64,000 nt of DNA from Astrocystis sublimbata. Taxonomy: Eukaryota > Ascomycota > Sordariomycetes > Xylariales > Xylariaceae. A program made the translations under genes and the position numbers. A model generated the notes under the pieces. That model was not told the DNA's origin and did no database searches. It saw only the letters and a program-made list of their open reading frames with translations. Positions 23,524 through 34,550 of this stretch are shown piece after piece (positions within the stretch are counted from its first letter, which is position 1; each line of letters starts with the position of its first letter). The stretch lies in contig JAJNNY010000077.1 in NCBI GenBank assembly GCA_022453515.1, positions 62,001-126,000 on the forward strand. Reading direction: 5' to 3'.

Positions 23524-24547
23524 CTACAGATTACTAGTGTAGCGGAAAGTGAGCCCTCCATGTGTTTTGCCTTCGAACAGAATGTCGCATCTGACGACTT
23601 CGTACTTGTCCGTTTCATAGCAACGAAGGGCGTCCTCCTCGTCTTGACTCTGCACTAGGAAAGCAGAACCACGTACATGGCCACCAGGCATATCGATGAG
23701 AGCCTTATATTTCCCTGCCCAAGTTGTAAGGAGGCCTCCCCGAATGGAGGCTTCTTTGTAGGATGGTCGTACACCCAGGAGGCGGCCTAGTACAATAGGA
23801 TCGGCAAGCGTTCCGTAAAAGAAGTACCAAACTGGAAATTCGTTTTGCGCGGGAACAATACACTGGTCGTTTGTGGATGACAAGCGGAACTGTGGCATTG
23901 TTGTATCGACTGCTAGTTCAGGGTACGCCGAGGTATTTGACAACTCTTTAGCTGCGATACTGTACGGGACGAAGGTGGGCCGATACAGGGACTCGTTCTT
24001 CGACAGGTAAGCAAAGATGTTGTTTTTGGCAGCCGTGTCGACTTTGCACTATAGTTTGCATGGTTAGTCAAGTGCTTCGGAGATCTTGTGGGGACAAGAA
24101 GAGACGTACAAATGAGGTCGGATTTCCTTCATCATCAGTGCCGTCGAGAGTTGGGGGAGCTTTGCCCAGTCGCGCGGCTCGCATTAGGCTTTCCGGATTG
24201 TCAATTGGGCCACCAAGTTGTACGAGATAAGTTCGGTTCTGGGTGCTAGTTTGAATTGCCGATCGTTTCGGGGGTCGGTAGGTGTTCGAATATTCATATG
24301 CCTCCTTATTGAAACCCTCGACTTCTTTCTGGGCGCGCACCATCTCCCAGTGCGCATCCGACACTGTGGGCCGTGACAAGTTCGATCTGTGATCTTGTAT
24401 TTCTCGAATAGCCTGAGAAGATGAAAACCCAAATAAGGATTCCCACCGTTTGATATCATCGCAATGCGGCTGGTCGTGATCGTGATCGTGATCGTGATCC
24501 AGCTGGGCCGCTCGTGCCATAGACTCAATTTCCTCAAGCAAATCCAT
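23524..24547 (-). CDS. AIG2-like gamma-glutamylcyclotransferase-fold protein
   Basis: Two exons, 24547-24110 and 24048-23524, joined in phase 0 across a 61-bp intron; 320 aa. The C-terminal half is an AIG2/GGCT-like domain: VWYFFYGTLADP with the FYGTL substrate-loop motif at 223-227, LLGVRPSY, LIDMPGGHVRGSAFLV, then DEEDALRCYETDKYEVVRCDI. The N-terminal ~185 residues form a separate acidic-helical region with a four-fold DH dipeptide repeat (residues ~17-24) and no recognised domain. The fold is used by gamma-glutamyl-amine cyclotransferases and by proteins of unknown activity, so substrate cannot be assigned. The two parts lie in separate minus-strand open frames; splice signals and phase make them one gene. 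Confidence 0.85.
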
Positions 24548-25047
24548 TGCAGGAGCTTTTCGGACTAATTACTGTTGTTAAGTTGGGTATCAGTGGACAC
24601 TGGTTTTAGATGGAAGATCTGATCGATCAAGGGGAAATGGGTGGCAGTTGAGACTGAGACGCTAAAGAGTCGATGATCGCTGTGGTGGGTACAGAGAGAG
24701 ATGCAGGCGACGAAGACAGAGCGAAAGGCTTAGTCGAGCCAGCGAGAAAGCCCCTCGGGTTTTAATAATCATCGCTATTGAATAAAGTTCATATAACCAA
24801 GGAAGTGAGGGTGTAATAGAGTTCGTGTGAGCAGGCAATACAACGTAAGGTACCTAGGTACCTAGGTACTTCGTAGTGGGAGATTGAGGGGCCACGAGGC
24901 TTGTTGGTCTTTTTGAAGGGTAAAAAATAAGGCTTCCGAGATCTATAACGCTTCCGGATTCTACAACGCTTTCGGACCTGGGGATACTTCTGTGCTGAAA
25001 TAATAAGGGGAGGTATATCTGTAACGGCACAGAGCATAGCTACTAGA
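24548..25047. other. Intergenic region with palindromic motif cluster
   Basis: Holds the densest copy of the window's palindrome, GGTACCTAGGTACCTAGGTA, at 24849-24868. No supported ORF. Confidence 0.5.
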
Positions 25048-25762
25048 AATATAAACGATCAAGTACCATATAGTGTTTTAACCCTTATTAAGACGTCTAG
25101 CGCGCCCGCAACGCTTGCCCCTTCCTTGTACACAGTTGTTCGTACACAATAGAATCGGTAATGTATATACAGTTGTTATTCTTACTACATAAGTGAACAA
25201 CGACGCGAAATACGGCTGGCCTTAAAACACTACCTAAGTACTAAAACTACCTCATATGACCGGCCGTCTACGGCATGACTAACTCCAGTATTGCCTCGTA
25301 ATACGACTGTTTCGAACTCGCCGACCGAACTTTATCAAATATGCCACGCATACCACACCATATGAAAATGCCGACCGCAAGTACAAAAGAATGGGTAGAA
25401 GCGCTGCCATGGAGAAGTCATTTCCTCCCTCACAACACTTTCATCATCACTACCGATACAACACTTCCAAACGATCAAGTACTATATTGGTTTAATCCTT
25501 ATCAAATCGTCTAGCGCGAGACGAAACGCTTGCCCTTTCCTTACACGCGGTTATGTATATACATTAAAAGTAGTAATATATATACAGTTGTTATTCTCAC
25601 CATATGAGAGTCCTACCGGAGCGACGACTCTTTCAAGCTCGCCGACTGAACCTTATCAAATAGGCCACGTACACCAGATAAGAATACCGACCACAAGCAC
25701 AAAAGCGTAGGCAGAAGCACTGCCATAGAGCAGTCATTTCCTCCAAACGATCAAGTACTATA
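25048..25762. repeat. Imperfect direct repeats of about 420 and 280 bp
   Basis: AACGATCAAGTACYATA occurs near 25048, 25470 and 25746. The first two are followed by matching blocks in the same order: GTCTAGCGCG, CGCTTGCCC(C)TTCCTT, TATACAGTTGTTATTCT, CCGAACTTTATCAAAT or CTGAACCTTATCAAAT, then CCGACCGCAAGTACAAAAG or a close variant, ending GTCATTTCCTCC. Unit A carries extra sequence. The third unit start is interrupted by the transposon. Class of repeat unknown; no coding capacity seen. Confidence 0.8.
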
Positions 25763-27623
25763 ACGTCATCCACAAGCCATTGTCGCACCCAAGCCATTGT
25801 CGCACTTTTTAACCACTTCAAACTTTCTATACTAACTTATAAATATCTTACCAATCATAACATAATATATTAATCTAGTAAAGCCAATCTGCAGCTAGCG
25901 ATCCAAACTAAACATCGCGACCTTTATCTTTTTTTTTTCGGAAGCTTGCTAAGATCTTCCATATTTGCGACCATACCCTTAAGTAACGCTTCGAAGGCCA
26001 CCAACCAAGGCATATTACAAACCAAAAATCGCGAAAACTCGACATATCTAAAAAGGACACGATTGCCAGACGTGTAATCGAGCTAGATTCGCGAGCGTTT
26101 CTACCCCGGCTTCGATATATTAAAGAAATAGCCAATATCCTCCGACGCGTCCGACACACGGCACCCGTGGGTAAGAACTGGGCCTCGAACTTCGTACAAC
26201 AACAACCTAACCTCCGGACGCGTTTAAATCGTCGAATTAATTATTAGCGAGCCTTTAATAAAAATCCTGCAAATTATCGCGCGTGGTTTATGCTTATAGC
26301 TAATATAATCATAAAACACAGTATTATAATTAAAAATATCTATAATTTTAATAAATCGGGGTTTCTAATAAATATAATTATAATTAGAATAGTTATAACA
26401 AGCTTAAAAAATATTAAAAACCTAGGCAAGCCTAGCAAGGAGGTAGAGAATAAGTTACAGTGGTTTAAGCTATTAATTCTTAAAACTGGGCGGTACCGCT
26501 ATATATTATCTTCGCAGGCGCGTATCACCTCGCGTCTTAGTATCACAATACCACTCTACTACTTAACTAGGTCGTCGATCTCTTAAATAATAGTTAAACC
26601 ACAAATAAAATAAACGTAAAATAGCTATAGTACTTTGATTTATATACCTAGAGCTGTATAAAAGGTATAAAACGCCTTTTGATCCTTAATAGTTATAAAA
26701 GCTACTATTTAATAGAATTTAAGGAATTTTATAAAAATAACAATATTATTACCCTTTATATATCTGTTTATTCGTTATATAGATTCTAGCTTTTCGATCT
26801 AGTACTTTTTAGTATAATAAAACGCTTTTACTTATTATATATCGAGGACCTAATACGGCAGTATTAAACCTATGTTATAAAGGAGGATTTTTTAGCTGGG
26901 TTTTTTAAAACGTTTATAAATACTTTTATAAAAAAAACATTTGATTAGGATTTAAAGCTATTAGATTTATCCGTTTAGATATAGAAAAAGTAATTTTTTT
27001 ATTAAATATAAAAAAAAACGAAAAAACTCCCTTTATTAACCTAAATTACACCCCTTAGCTTGGATTTCCAGGATACCTACTACCTCCCTTAAAGCCTTAG
27101 AACAGTTAACTCTTATTAAAAACAGTATCTAAAGGTATTAAAAGAGCTTACTAATACCGATTTTAGAATCAATTAACTTAATTATAAAAGCTATATATAT
27201 TATAATATATAAAAACGCCCTCCTATACTAAAAGAACAAAAAACTTCGTAAAACTAACCATATATTTAGCAAATATTGCAAAACAAAAAACAAGCGATTA
27301 GTATATAAAGGACCTTTTACTATAAAGGATTCTTAAGTTTTATAAGAATTAAAAAGCAATAAAAATATTAAATCGGTGGTCCAAAGTGAAAATAGTCGTC
27401 CTATAAAAAGGGCTCGTGGCGGTCCGCAACATTGTAGCATATGCGGCAATACCAGGCATAATGCGCGAACATATCAAGTAGATATAGAAACCTCTAAAAA
27501 AAACGATTCTGATTAATTTAAACTGTTTTAATTACGTTATTGTTGTTTTTTTAATAATTGCGTAAGAAGAGGGTTAAAAAGTGCAACAATGGCTTGGGTG
27601 CAACAATGGCTTGTGGATGACGT
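25763..27623 (+). mobile_element. RIP-like degraded Fot1/pogo-type DNA transposon
   Basis: A 1861-bp element bounded by 52-bp terminal inverted repeats (25763-25814 and 27572-27623) that begin ACGTCATCCACAAGCCATTG, differ at two bases, and sit between TA dinucleotides (25761-25762 and 27624-27625), the Tc1/mariner-superfamily target duplication. Each TIR carries a tandem copy of AAGCCATTGTYGCAC, likely transposase-binding sites. Length and coding content fit Fot1-like elements. The interior (about 26.2-27.4 kb) is extremely A+T- and TpA-rich, as RIP produces. The element is dead, but both ends are well kept, so trans-mobilisation by a relative cannot be excluded. Confidence 0.93.
25860..27516 (+). 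pseudogene. Fot1-like transposase pseudogene
   Basis: Broken by many stops and with no usable start, but recognisable in pieces on the + strand. An N-terminal part with HTH/CENP-B-type layout reads PRLRYIKEIANILRR, then PVGKNWASNFV (about 26.13-26.2 kb). A DDE-domain segment reads YNFNKSGFLI where intact relatives have YNFDETGFLM, so the catalytic Asp is Asn here, a G-to-A type change. The C-terminal zinc knuckle CSICGNTRHNARTY (about 27.43-27.48 kb) has its last Cys changed to Tyr, again G-to-A. Boundaries are approximate. Family features are known from Fot1/pogo transposases; the RIP reading is inference. Confidence 0.88.
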
Positions 27624-28567
27624 TAGTCTAGATTCATATATTTAAATAACATACGGAAGGCACATACGAAGAATTAGAATAGTAGAAACAGAAGGCTCGT
27701 CGAATTTGAGCACCTAGTCCTATAGCCGTAACTCTCTTCCTTATCTCACACCTCACACCTCACACCTCACACCTCACACCTCACACCTCACACACATGCG
27801 TAACCCCAGGACTGGTTTAGAGCCTTACCCCTAGAACTAGACTAGAGCCCCAGGAACTAGGTTGGACTAGCCTACCTGTATTGGACTGGCCTACTCGTAG
27901 GGACTGCATATTCAATCTCTAAGAGTTTCTCTGCCCTAGAGTGTCAGATAACAAACAATAGTCCATGGGGAATAGATCTGATTACCTGCTGACCCGCTGG
28001 GGATCAGATAAGGTAGAATACCATAACGTCTTAGTTCATCAAGTTGCTTGGACAACAAAGCCAAGGGCTCGGAACTAGGTACACTTGCATGAGCAACATG
28101 GATCTTCCATATAAAATGGAGATATTGAAGCCATTGCAGTGATGAGAGGGCTGGTTCCATCTTGTGAAGGTAATCGATACTAGAAGTATGGCTGCTAGAC
28201 GCATATACACATCCTTGCTTCCTAAAATAAGCGGTCACTCAGGCTGACAAGATAAGCCTGTTGCGAATAGGAATCCGTCTAAGTTGCGAACAACATGCGA
28301 ATATGTAGTCTCGATAGTAGATAATATATAAGACTAAAGCTTGAAGAAGGAAAGAGTCTATCTTCAAGTATTTACGGGGCTGGTATGGGATATTTGGAGA
28401 AGCTGTCAGCAGTCATGTCTGGCTGATTAGGACCTCAAGCTGTCGCCATCCCCGCATCTGATACCCTCAGCAGGACACGCCCTCAATCTGACGGCCAAAT
28501 CAGCAAGTTGGGTGCTACAAGTACCAATGATACGAGATCATGACCCATGATCAATAGATGACATAGC
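27624..28567. other. Intergenic region after the transposon
   Basis: Contains a heptamer minisatellite and a minus-strand open frame at 27936-28238 lacking an ATG, whose end (LRRYGILPYLIPSGSAGN) faintly resembles the PLP-dependent ACC-deaminase/D-cysteine desulfhydrase family. Too short and uncertain to call a gene. Confidence 0.4.
27744..27794. repeat. 7-bp minisatellite, unit CTCACAC, about 7 copies
   Basis: Consecutive CTCACAC heptamers on the + strand, ending in CACACATGCG. Confidence 0.93.
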
Positions 28568-29479
28568 TTAAGGGAAATAGCTAAGCCCCTGTGCCTCCTT
28601 CACCTGATTCAAATACGCCTCAAGCGAGATATAAGAGCCTCCAAACTTCTGCCTCACGGCTTCGACATCAACGGCAAGATCTGTATCATTAGCCCATTGA
28701 TGCCACATGAAAGTCGGACCCGGCACGGCAGCCTCCTCAGGCGTTGCCTTGCGAAGTCTGATGTTCTGCCCCGTGACCCTGTTGAGGATGGCCACCACCT
28801 CTTCGATAGCCAAGTTCTCCGTAGCGACCTCGATTTCCTCGCCGTTGTATTTCGCGGGGTTGACAAGGACCTCTGCCGCGATAGTTCCCAACTGACCAAC
28901 ATTGACATGCGGGAAGAGCGTCCCCGGCTCATACGCGTGCACCAGCTCGCCCGACTTGCGGACATCAGGATGGAAGAAGTCGACATGGGGCCCGACGTAG
29001 TTCGAGTGGAACCAGAAGGGTCGCAGGATGGTATACGCCTCCATGCCCGCCTTCCTCACCGCCGCCTCGAGCAGATACTCGCCTTCGTAGTACGCGGCCA
29101 GCCCGCTCGCCTGGTTCACGGGGACATCCCACTTCTCGCGGCTGCCGCCCCAGCCCACCGTGGAGACGACGACGTGCTTGACGCTTGCCTCCTTGCAGGC
29201 TGCCAGGATGCCGGCTGCTTGTTGATCCGGGTGAGGATTCGCCGGGCGCTCGACTAGGTTGAGGAACACGCCTGCGCAACCCTGTGCGGCGCTGCGAAAT
29301 ACCGCAAAGTCGTCGTGGGTGCCCTTGAATAGCTCGACGTTTTGCTGCGCGAGCGTGCGGGCTGCTGCGCTTGTAGGGTCGCGCACGACTACGCGGACGG
29401 AGAGGCCTCGTTCAAGGAGTGCGTCAACTACGGCTCGGCCTTGCTGGCCTGTGGCGCCGGTGACGAGGTAGGCGGACAT
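28568..29479 (-). CDS. NmrA-like NAD(P)-binding protein
   Basis: Single exon; 303 aa from MSAYLVTGATGQQGR. The longer frame upstream starts only at TTG. The Rossmann glycine motif GATGQQG is at 7-13, followed by VRVVVRDP, an NADP-type basic position after beta-2. VFLNLVERP and KHVVVSTVGWGG match later strands, and LRPFWFHSNYV fits the NmrA substrate side. Family members are atypical short-chain dehydrogenases; some act as NADP redox sensors regulating nitrogen genes (NmrA), others as quinone- or aldehyde-type reductases. The YxxxK catalytic pair is not obvious, which favours a sensor or reductase-like role, but that is inference. Genes on both sides are unrelated. Confidence 0.9.
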   Translation of the reverse strand: MSAYLVTGATGQQGRAVVDALLERGLSVRVVVRDPTSAAARTLAQQNVELFKGTHDDFAVFRSAAQGCAGVFLNLVERPANPHPDQQAAGILAACKEASVKHVVVSTVGWGGSREKWDVPVNQASGLAAYYEGEYLLEAAVRKAGMEAYTILRPFWFHSNYVGPHVDFFHPDVRKSGELVHAYEPGTLFPHVNVGQLGTIAAEVLVNPAKYNGEEIEVATENLAIEEVVAILNRVTGQNIRLRKATPEEAAVPGPTFMWHQWANDTDLAVDVEAVRQKFGGSYISLEAYLNQVKEAQGLSYFP

Positions 29480-30540
29480 ATTTGCACTGCTGGGCTTGAG
29501 AGTATCTGTTGCTATTTTGGCCAAGAACGAGGTTGTAGGTAGATATTAAGTCGAGACGAGTACGCCGATATGTGCTGTTTTGTATATGACCATGCTACAG
29601 ATCTTATTACGTTTTGGGGTAGTCTATAGTTATGTCCTTATATACAAGCCTTCACGACATGGTTGATAGCCTGAGAGGGATTGATGCCATTCTGCTCATG
29701 CTCATGTTGTGGAGTGATGTGCTTAGAAATGGACGATGGATTAGTTTCGATCTCGGACACCGCCACGCACGAATTTTGTGACTAACATATATGCGAGACA
29801 GCTGCCATGACTTTCTGCGCCGCAAGATGTGGTTCATGCGATCTCATCTTGAGTTAGTCGATCTACGTCAACGTACGACGCCAAGGAGCTTCGGCCTTGA
29901 GGAACGGGGCGGCGAGACTGAAGAAGTAAAACCCTTTCTACGTTGCCTAGATACGGGAAAGTGTTGCAAGTAACGTTGGCGAGATTGGTAAGCATTCATT
30001 GTTTGGGAATGACTCTTGTGACTTCAGTCAATCATAGGTGCTTTCCAAGGTTCATTTTGAGTCTGCAGTCAACTCACCTTGGCAGTGTTAGAGGGCGGAC
30101 GTGGACCCGACTTGTACCTTACCTGATCAGTGCTAGCACGGTTTATTTAATATTCTGCGATACACTCATGCTTCAAAAGAGGTACAGAGCCCGCTTCAGG
30201 GCCTTACGTAATCCCAACACCATCACATGCATTTTGCCGTCTACATCTACCTGTTTGATCCCGACCTGCACCTTGAACATTGATTGACAATAAGCAAAAG
30301 CTCATTCTTGATATTGAGTAGAAGGAGAAAAAGAAGCTAAAATCTTCACTCCTAGATAAAAAACCCGATAAGCTTTAAAGATTGGTTGATCTCACCTGCA
30401 GTACTCCCAGTCCCACCTTACTACATCTACATCCCTGGGCCTCATAAAAGCCACCTAACGCTGTTCAACCCGTTTGCGCTGCGCATCACTGCATGCATTG
30501 ATACAAAATCCACAGACAATCTGGGAGCCAAGGAAACAGC
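29480..30540. other. Intergenic region, divergent promoters
   Basis: About 1 kb between the NmrA-like gene and the UBX gene, transcribed away from each other. No supported ORF. Confidence 0.45.
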
Positions 30541-32377
30541 ATGTTTTTCACGGGGAGCTTGCAGGAGGGCATATCTGCTGCCCTCCAACAATCAAAGCAG
30601 GTTGTCTGCTTCGTCACAGGTAAGATGCCTTGTTTGAATGACCGTCTCGGGATAGATGGACATCACCTGCCGGGTGCTCATGTTAATCCACACACATGCA
30701 TGCATACCCTCCATGTCATTCCATCAATTATACATACTATATTTCTCTCATCGCTATTTACTGCGCAATATCCATATTTCCAATCTACTAACATCGTCAT
30801 GCAGATGACGGGAGCGAGAGTGAGCAGTGGGAGAACGAATTCCTCACAGATGACTCCGTAAGCCCCACCACACCCGATATCTCAAGCTCGGAATCTCCGA
30901 ACTGACATGCGCAGATACGGTCCGGACTGGTGAGCCGATCTATCCTCCTGAGACTGTCGGCCGGATCCCAAGAGGCCGGCTACCTCGAGGCTCTGTTCCC
31001 GGTGCCCAAGAAACCCACGGTTGTGATAATACGGTATGCAGCATGCCTTCCCCTCAGTCTAAGTTGGACACAATACTCACATGAGATGAGCCTATCTACA
31101 GAGACGGGCAATTGAAAGAATACATCGCAGCCGGGACCAGCAAAGAGGAGTTCATCCGGCGCATCGGCAAAACCAACGAGCCCAGCCTAACAGCCCAAAG
31201 CCAGGCCTCAACAACAACCTCAGTAAACCCAGAACTAGCAGCAACTCCTCCCCAAAGACAGCCCCAGCCCGCCGCCGCCGCTGCTTCCACAGCAGCCGCA
31301 CTAAACAACTACGCCCAACCAGCACCATCATCCTCACCCTCAACTCCGTCCGGCCCAACCGAAGAAGAAAAGCGCCTCGCAGCAGCAGAGCGGGCAAAAG
31401 CAAAAGGCAAAGGCCGCGCCGAGCCCTCAGACGAAGACTCAGCGAACACTAACACCAACACTAACACGGCGGAGAAGAGCCACGCGAACGAGATCAAGCT
31501 CCGCAAGCAGCAGGCCAACGAGGAGCGCAAGCGGATACTCCAGCGCATCGAAGACGACAAGCGAGCGCGCAAGGAGCGCGACGCGGCCGAGCGTCAGGCG
31601 CGGCTGTCCCTGAGCAATCCGGTAGAACCAAGCGGAAGTACCACCACCAGCACCAGCGAGCTGCGCCAACGCAACACGAAAGCTAGCCAGAACAGCGAGC
31701 ACTGCAACCTCCAAGTGCGTCTCCTCGACGGCTCGACGCTGCGCTCGCGCTTCGCCAGCGACGCGACGCTCGGCAAGGAGGTGCGCGGCTGGATCGACGC
31801 GGCCCGCACCGATGGTGGTCGTGCGCCGTACTCGTTCCGCGTCGTGCTCACGCCCCAGCCGAATAAAGTCGTCGAGCCCCAGGAGGAGATCAAGTCGCTG
31901 CTGTCGCTAGGCCTGGCGCCTTCGGCGACGCTCGTGCTGATCCCCACGCGCTACGGCGCCGTCGCGGGCAGGGGCGGGGTGTTGAGTCCCATTATTGGCA
32001 TCTTCTCTTCGCTGATCGCCGCTATTATGGCTGCTGTGGGAGGTTTCTTTGGGTTGTTCTTTGGGGGTGGAGGGGGAAGTGGTGGTGGTGATGGGAGGGA
32101 TGATGATGAGGTGCAGATGGAGGCGATGCAGAATCGGAGGAGGGATAGGGATGCGCAGTTTTATAATGGGAATTCGGTATGTTTTTCTTCTCTTTCTTGA
32201 TTACTCTTTTTTTTTCCTCCCTTCTCCCTTCTCCCTTCTTCAATGCCCATTTACTCGGTTTTTCTTTGATCTTCCCCTTAATCCACTCATGTCTTGGGAG
32301 TATTCGAGCTGACTGGACCCTAGCTAAGCTTCGAGCCGCGGAACGATGAGGACGACGATGACGATCATAGACGGTAG
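30541..32377 (+). CDS. UBX-domain protein with C-terminal membrane hairpin
   Basis: Five exons: 30541-30619, 30805-30857, 30915-31033, 31102-32176 and 32324-32377; 459 aa. Residues 1-110 are a thioredoxin-like UAS-type domain (MFFTGSLQEGISAALQQSKQ; TVVIIRDGQLKEY). A low-complexity Pro/Ala/Gln region includes a TNTNTNTNT run encoded by an ACTAAC-type repeat. A charged coiled coil is at about 205-255, the UBX domain at 282-367 (CNLQVRLLDGSTLRSRF to SATLVLIPTRY), and a hydrophobic hairpin at about 378-404 (IIGIFSSLIAAIMAAVGGFFGLFF), then an acidic tail. UBX domains bind Cdc48/p97. The layout matches the UBXN4/Ubx7-type ER-membrane cofactors acting in ER-associated degradation. The exact yeast orthologue is not decided. 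Confidence 0.9.
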
Positions 32378-33143
32378 ATGGGCGGCGATCACGTCGCTAT
32401 TAGAACTGTTGGACGAGGAGGTAAAGCTGTACAGATAGGAATAGCAGCAGTTAATTAGGAATCAGTTGTGTCTCCTGTAACATTCATGCAATGCTAGGTT
32501 ATCACGACCCGTCAAGCCCGCTACAGAGTCAGGAACATGTAAACAGATCACTCTAAGTGATGAATGAAATTGTGGCTAGGTAGGCAAGCCTGCGTAAGTA
32601 TTTTCTTAAAAATAGGACATGCAATAGCCAACAGCGCGCGAGTGTCTAACTTCAGATTCCATAGCCGGCCAGTGATAGCCGAAAAGAAAGGTACATGAAA
32701 TTCTCATCTCAAAAATTCTATAAGAGTGCATCATGTATCCTTGGCACCGTTGTTTCACCCCATGCAATAATGATACTTTGCTTCGTTGTATGCAGTCTTA
32801 CTTTGAATTGTATACCATCCCTTTTAACCTAGGTGATGCCCAGATCCAACAGCGTGCCGCTTGTCGTCGGTGTAGTTGTGGCCAGGAGGCGCCTCGCGGT
32901 ACGGTACGGTACGTTCTTCCTCGCTCTGCTTGATTCTATTAGGTGGAAAGAGCCGGTTCCGGATCCGTCTTCGTATCCTTTGCCCTTTTCGCCCCGTGAA
33001 ACCATCAAGCTCTACGTCCCTCTCCGTCCCTCTTTGGTATATATAATGCCGGTCCCGTCACAGCCTCTTCTCAGGTCTCTCAAGCCCAGGTAATGCATTC
33101 CGCTTTCTCTTCTCTTTTATTTTTCCTCTCTCTCTCTCTCTCT
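32378..33143. other. Intergenic region between convergent genes
   Basis: About 770 bp with no supported ORF. Ends in a CT dinucleotide run just beyond the stop codon of the pyruvate carrier gene. Confidence 0.45.
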
Positions 33144-33785
33144 CTACGACTTGACAACCTCCTTGACAGCATCCTTGGCCTCGGCGGCCTTGTCGGCGAC
33201 CTGGTCGGGCAGGTCCTTCTGCTGGGACTTGTGGATGGCGATGCGGGTGAGCTGGGCGACGCCGACGCAGCCGAGGAAGAAGTTGACGGCGGCGAGCAGG
33301 ACGTTGCGCGGCGTGATGACGAAGCACCAGCGCGTCCAGATGGCGCCCGTGGCGGTCAGGGCGGCGTTCTGCGTCACCGACAGCTTCTCGGCCGGGCGCG
33401 CGAAGTCGCCGATGCCGGCGATGACGAGGGCCCATTTCATGACGGGAGCCCTGTTTATTCATAGTCAGTTTCAGTCTTCACTTTTGACTGCCAGTGGATC
33501 ATGTTTGTGTATGCTTGTGGCATGTAGCATGTAATATGTAATATATATATATATATAAGTCAAGCGGATTTGAACTCACCAGAAGTGCACCGTCTTGAAG
33601 CCGACGGGCGAGTCCATCATGCGCTTGAACCAGCTCGCCTGCTGCTGTGCGGTGGGGCCCTCGCCGGCGGCTGTGCTCTGGAAGCGGCGGCCGGATGTGC
33701 GGGCGAACTGGCTGCGGAAGGCGGCGCGGGAGGACTGGTTGAAGATGGGCCGGGCGGCGCGGAACATGGTGGTGGTGGCAGGCAT
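33144..33785 (-). CDS. mpc2: Mitochondrial pyruvate carrier subunit (MPC2-like)
   Basis: Two exons, 33785-33580 and 33450-33144; 170 aa. The N-terminus is Arg/Ser-rich with no acidic residues until ~41 (MFRAARPIFNQSSRAAF), a presequence. The MPC core follows: SPVGFKTVHFWAPVMKWALVIAG, DFARPAEKLSVTQNAAL, GAIWTRWCFVITPRNVLLAAVNFFLGCVGVAQLTRI, giving three helices. It resembles MPC2/MPC3 rather than the shorter MPC1. The protein pairs with MPC1 in the inner membrane to import pyruvate. The 129-bp intron contains an AT dinucleotide run. The gene is divergent from the NDUFA2 gene. Confidence 0.93.
33539..33557. repeat. (TA)n dinucleotide microsatellite inside the mpc2 intron
   Basis: An uninterrupted TA run within the single intron of the pyruvate carrier gene, close to the donor side on the minus strand. 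Confidence 0.95.
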
Positions 33786-34274
33786 TGTGAAAGGATTGTG
33801 TGGTTGTTTTTTCGGCGTTAAGTCACAAGATGACTATGTCTATTATCGATCGTGGTCGTGGGTGATAGCGACGAGAAACGATCTCAACGTCGAAATCGAG
33901 GGAACGAGGAGAGTGACACGTGAGGGTGAAATTGGAGGGGAGAGGTTGGTCCGGCGGCGATGGGCACAGTTGTCCGTGGTGGGAGTCCGGGTGCGATAGA
34001 AAAAGATATCGAATTGGATGGATTGGGGCAGTCCGGCGTTAATTTCGGAGGTCTGAAAGAACACTAATCCACTAATCCCTACTGCTCGGCGCCGTCATTC
34101 TTTGATCCCTGAACGGAACCCCCCACCTGAGCACCTACCCGCACTCAGGAACTACCCTAGTAGATGCATGTGGGCGCTCCATTAAGTACCTACGTAGGTA
34201 TGCTCCTAAGCGAGGAATGTCTCCGTCTTCGCAATTAGGCGATTTCCCCAGCTCAGCTCCAATTGCGAAACCTG

Positions 34275-34382
34275 ATTGGCCCAATACTTGGCTTAACTTG
34301 GTTGTAAATGCAGCCGCTCCGACTGGGGTTCTGATTTGGGGCTCTGCAGCTAAGGTACCGGATTCCAACGTCAACGTCCAAT
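34275..34382. promoter_or_regulatory. CCAAT-box cluster between divergent mitochondrial genes
   Basis: ATTGG at 34275-34279 and CCAAT at 34281-34285 form an inverted pair, and a further CCAAT lies at 34378-34382. They sit in the 765-bp region shared by the mpc2 and NDUFA2 genes. CCAAT boxes bind the HAP complex, which in fungi regulates respiratory genes. Function here is inferred. Confidence 0.45.
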
Positions 34383-34550
34383 CGCTAGCGTCCATCTTGA
34401 GCTTCGTGAAGCTAAGCCGGAGACCGCATTACAACACTCAACTCAACTCTATTCCAGCGACATTCCCAATCACGATCAGTAACCTTGCTCCCTCCTCAAG
34501 ACCACGACGCCCTTATACCCTCCAGCGGTATCGCGAACGAAAACGAAGCC

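Noticed and set aside
27936..28238. Fragment resembling a PLP-dependent ACC-deaminase/D-cysteine desulfhydrase end
   Set aside because: Only about 15 residues are suggestive, there is no ATG and no neighbouring exon; left as a possible relic.
33093..33534. Plus-strand open frames over the pyruvate carrier exon 2
   Set aside because: Antisense to a clear MPC coding exon with matching splice junctions.
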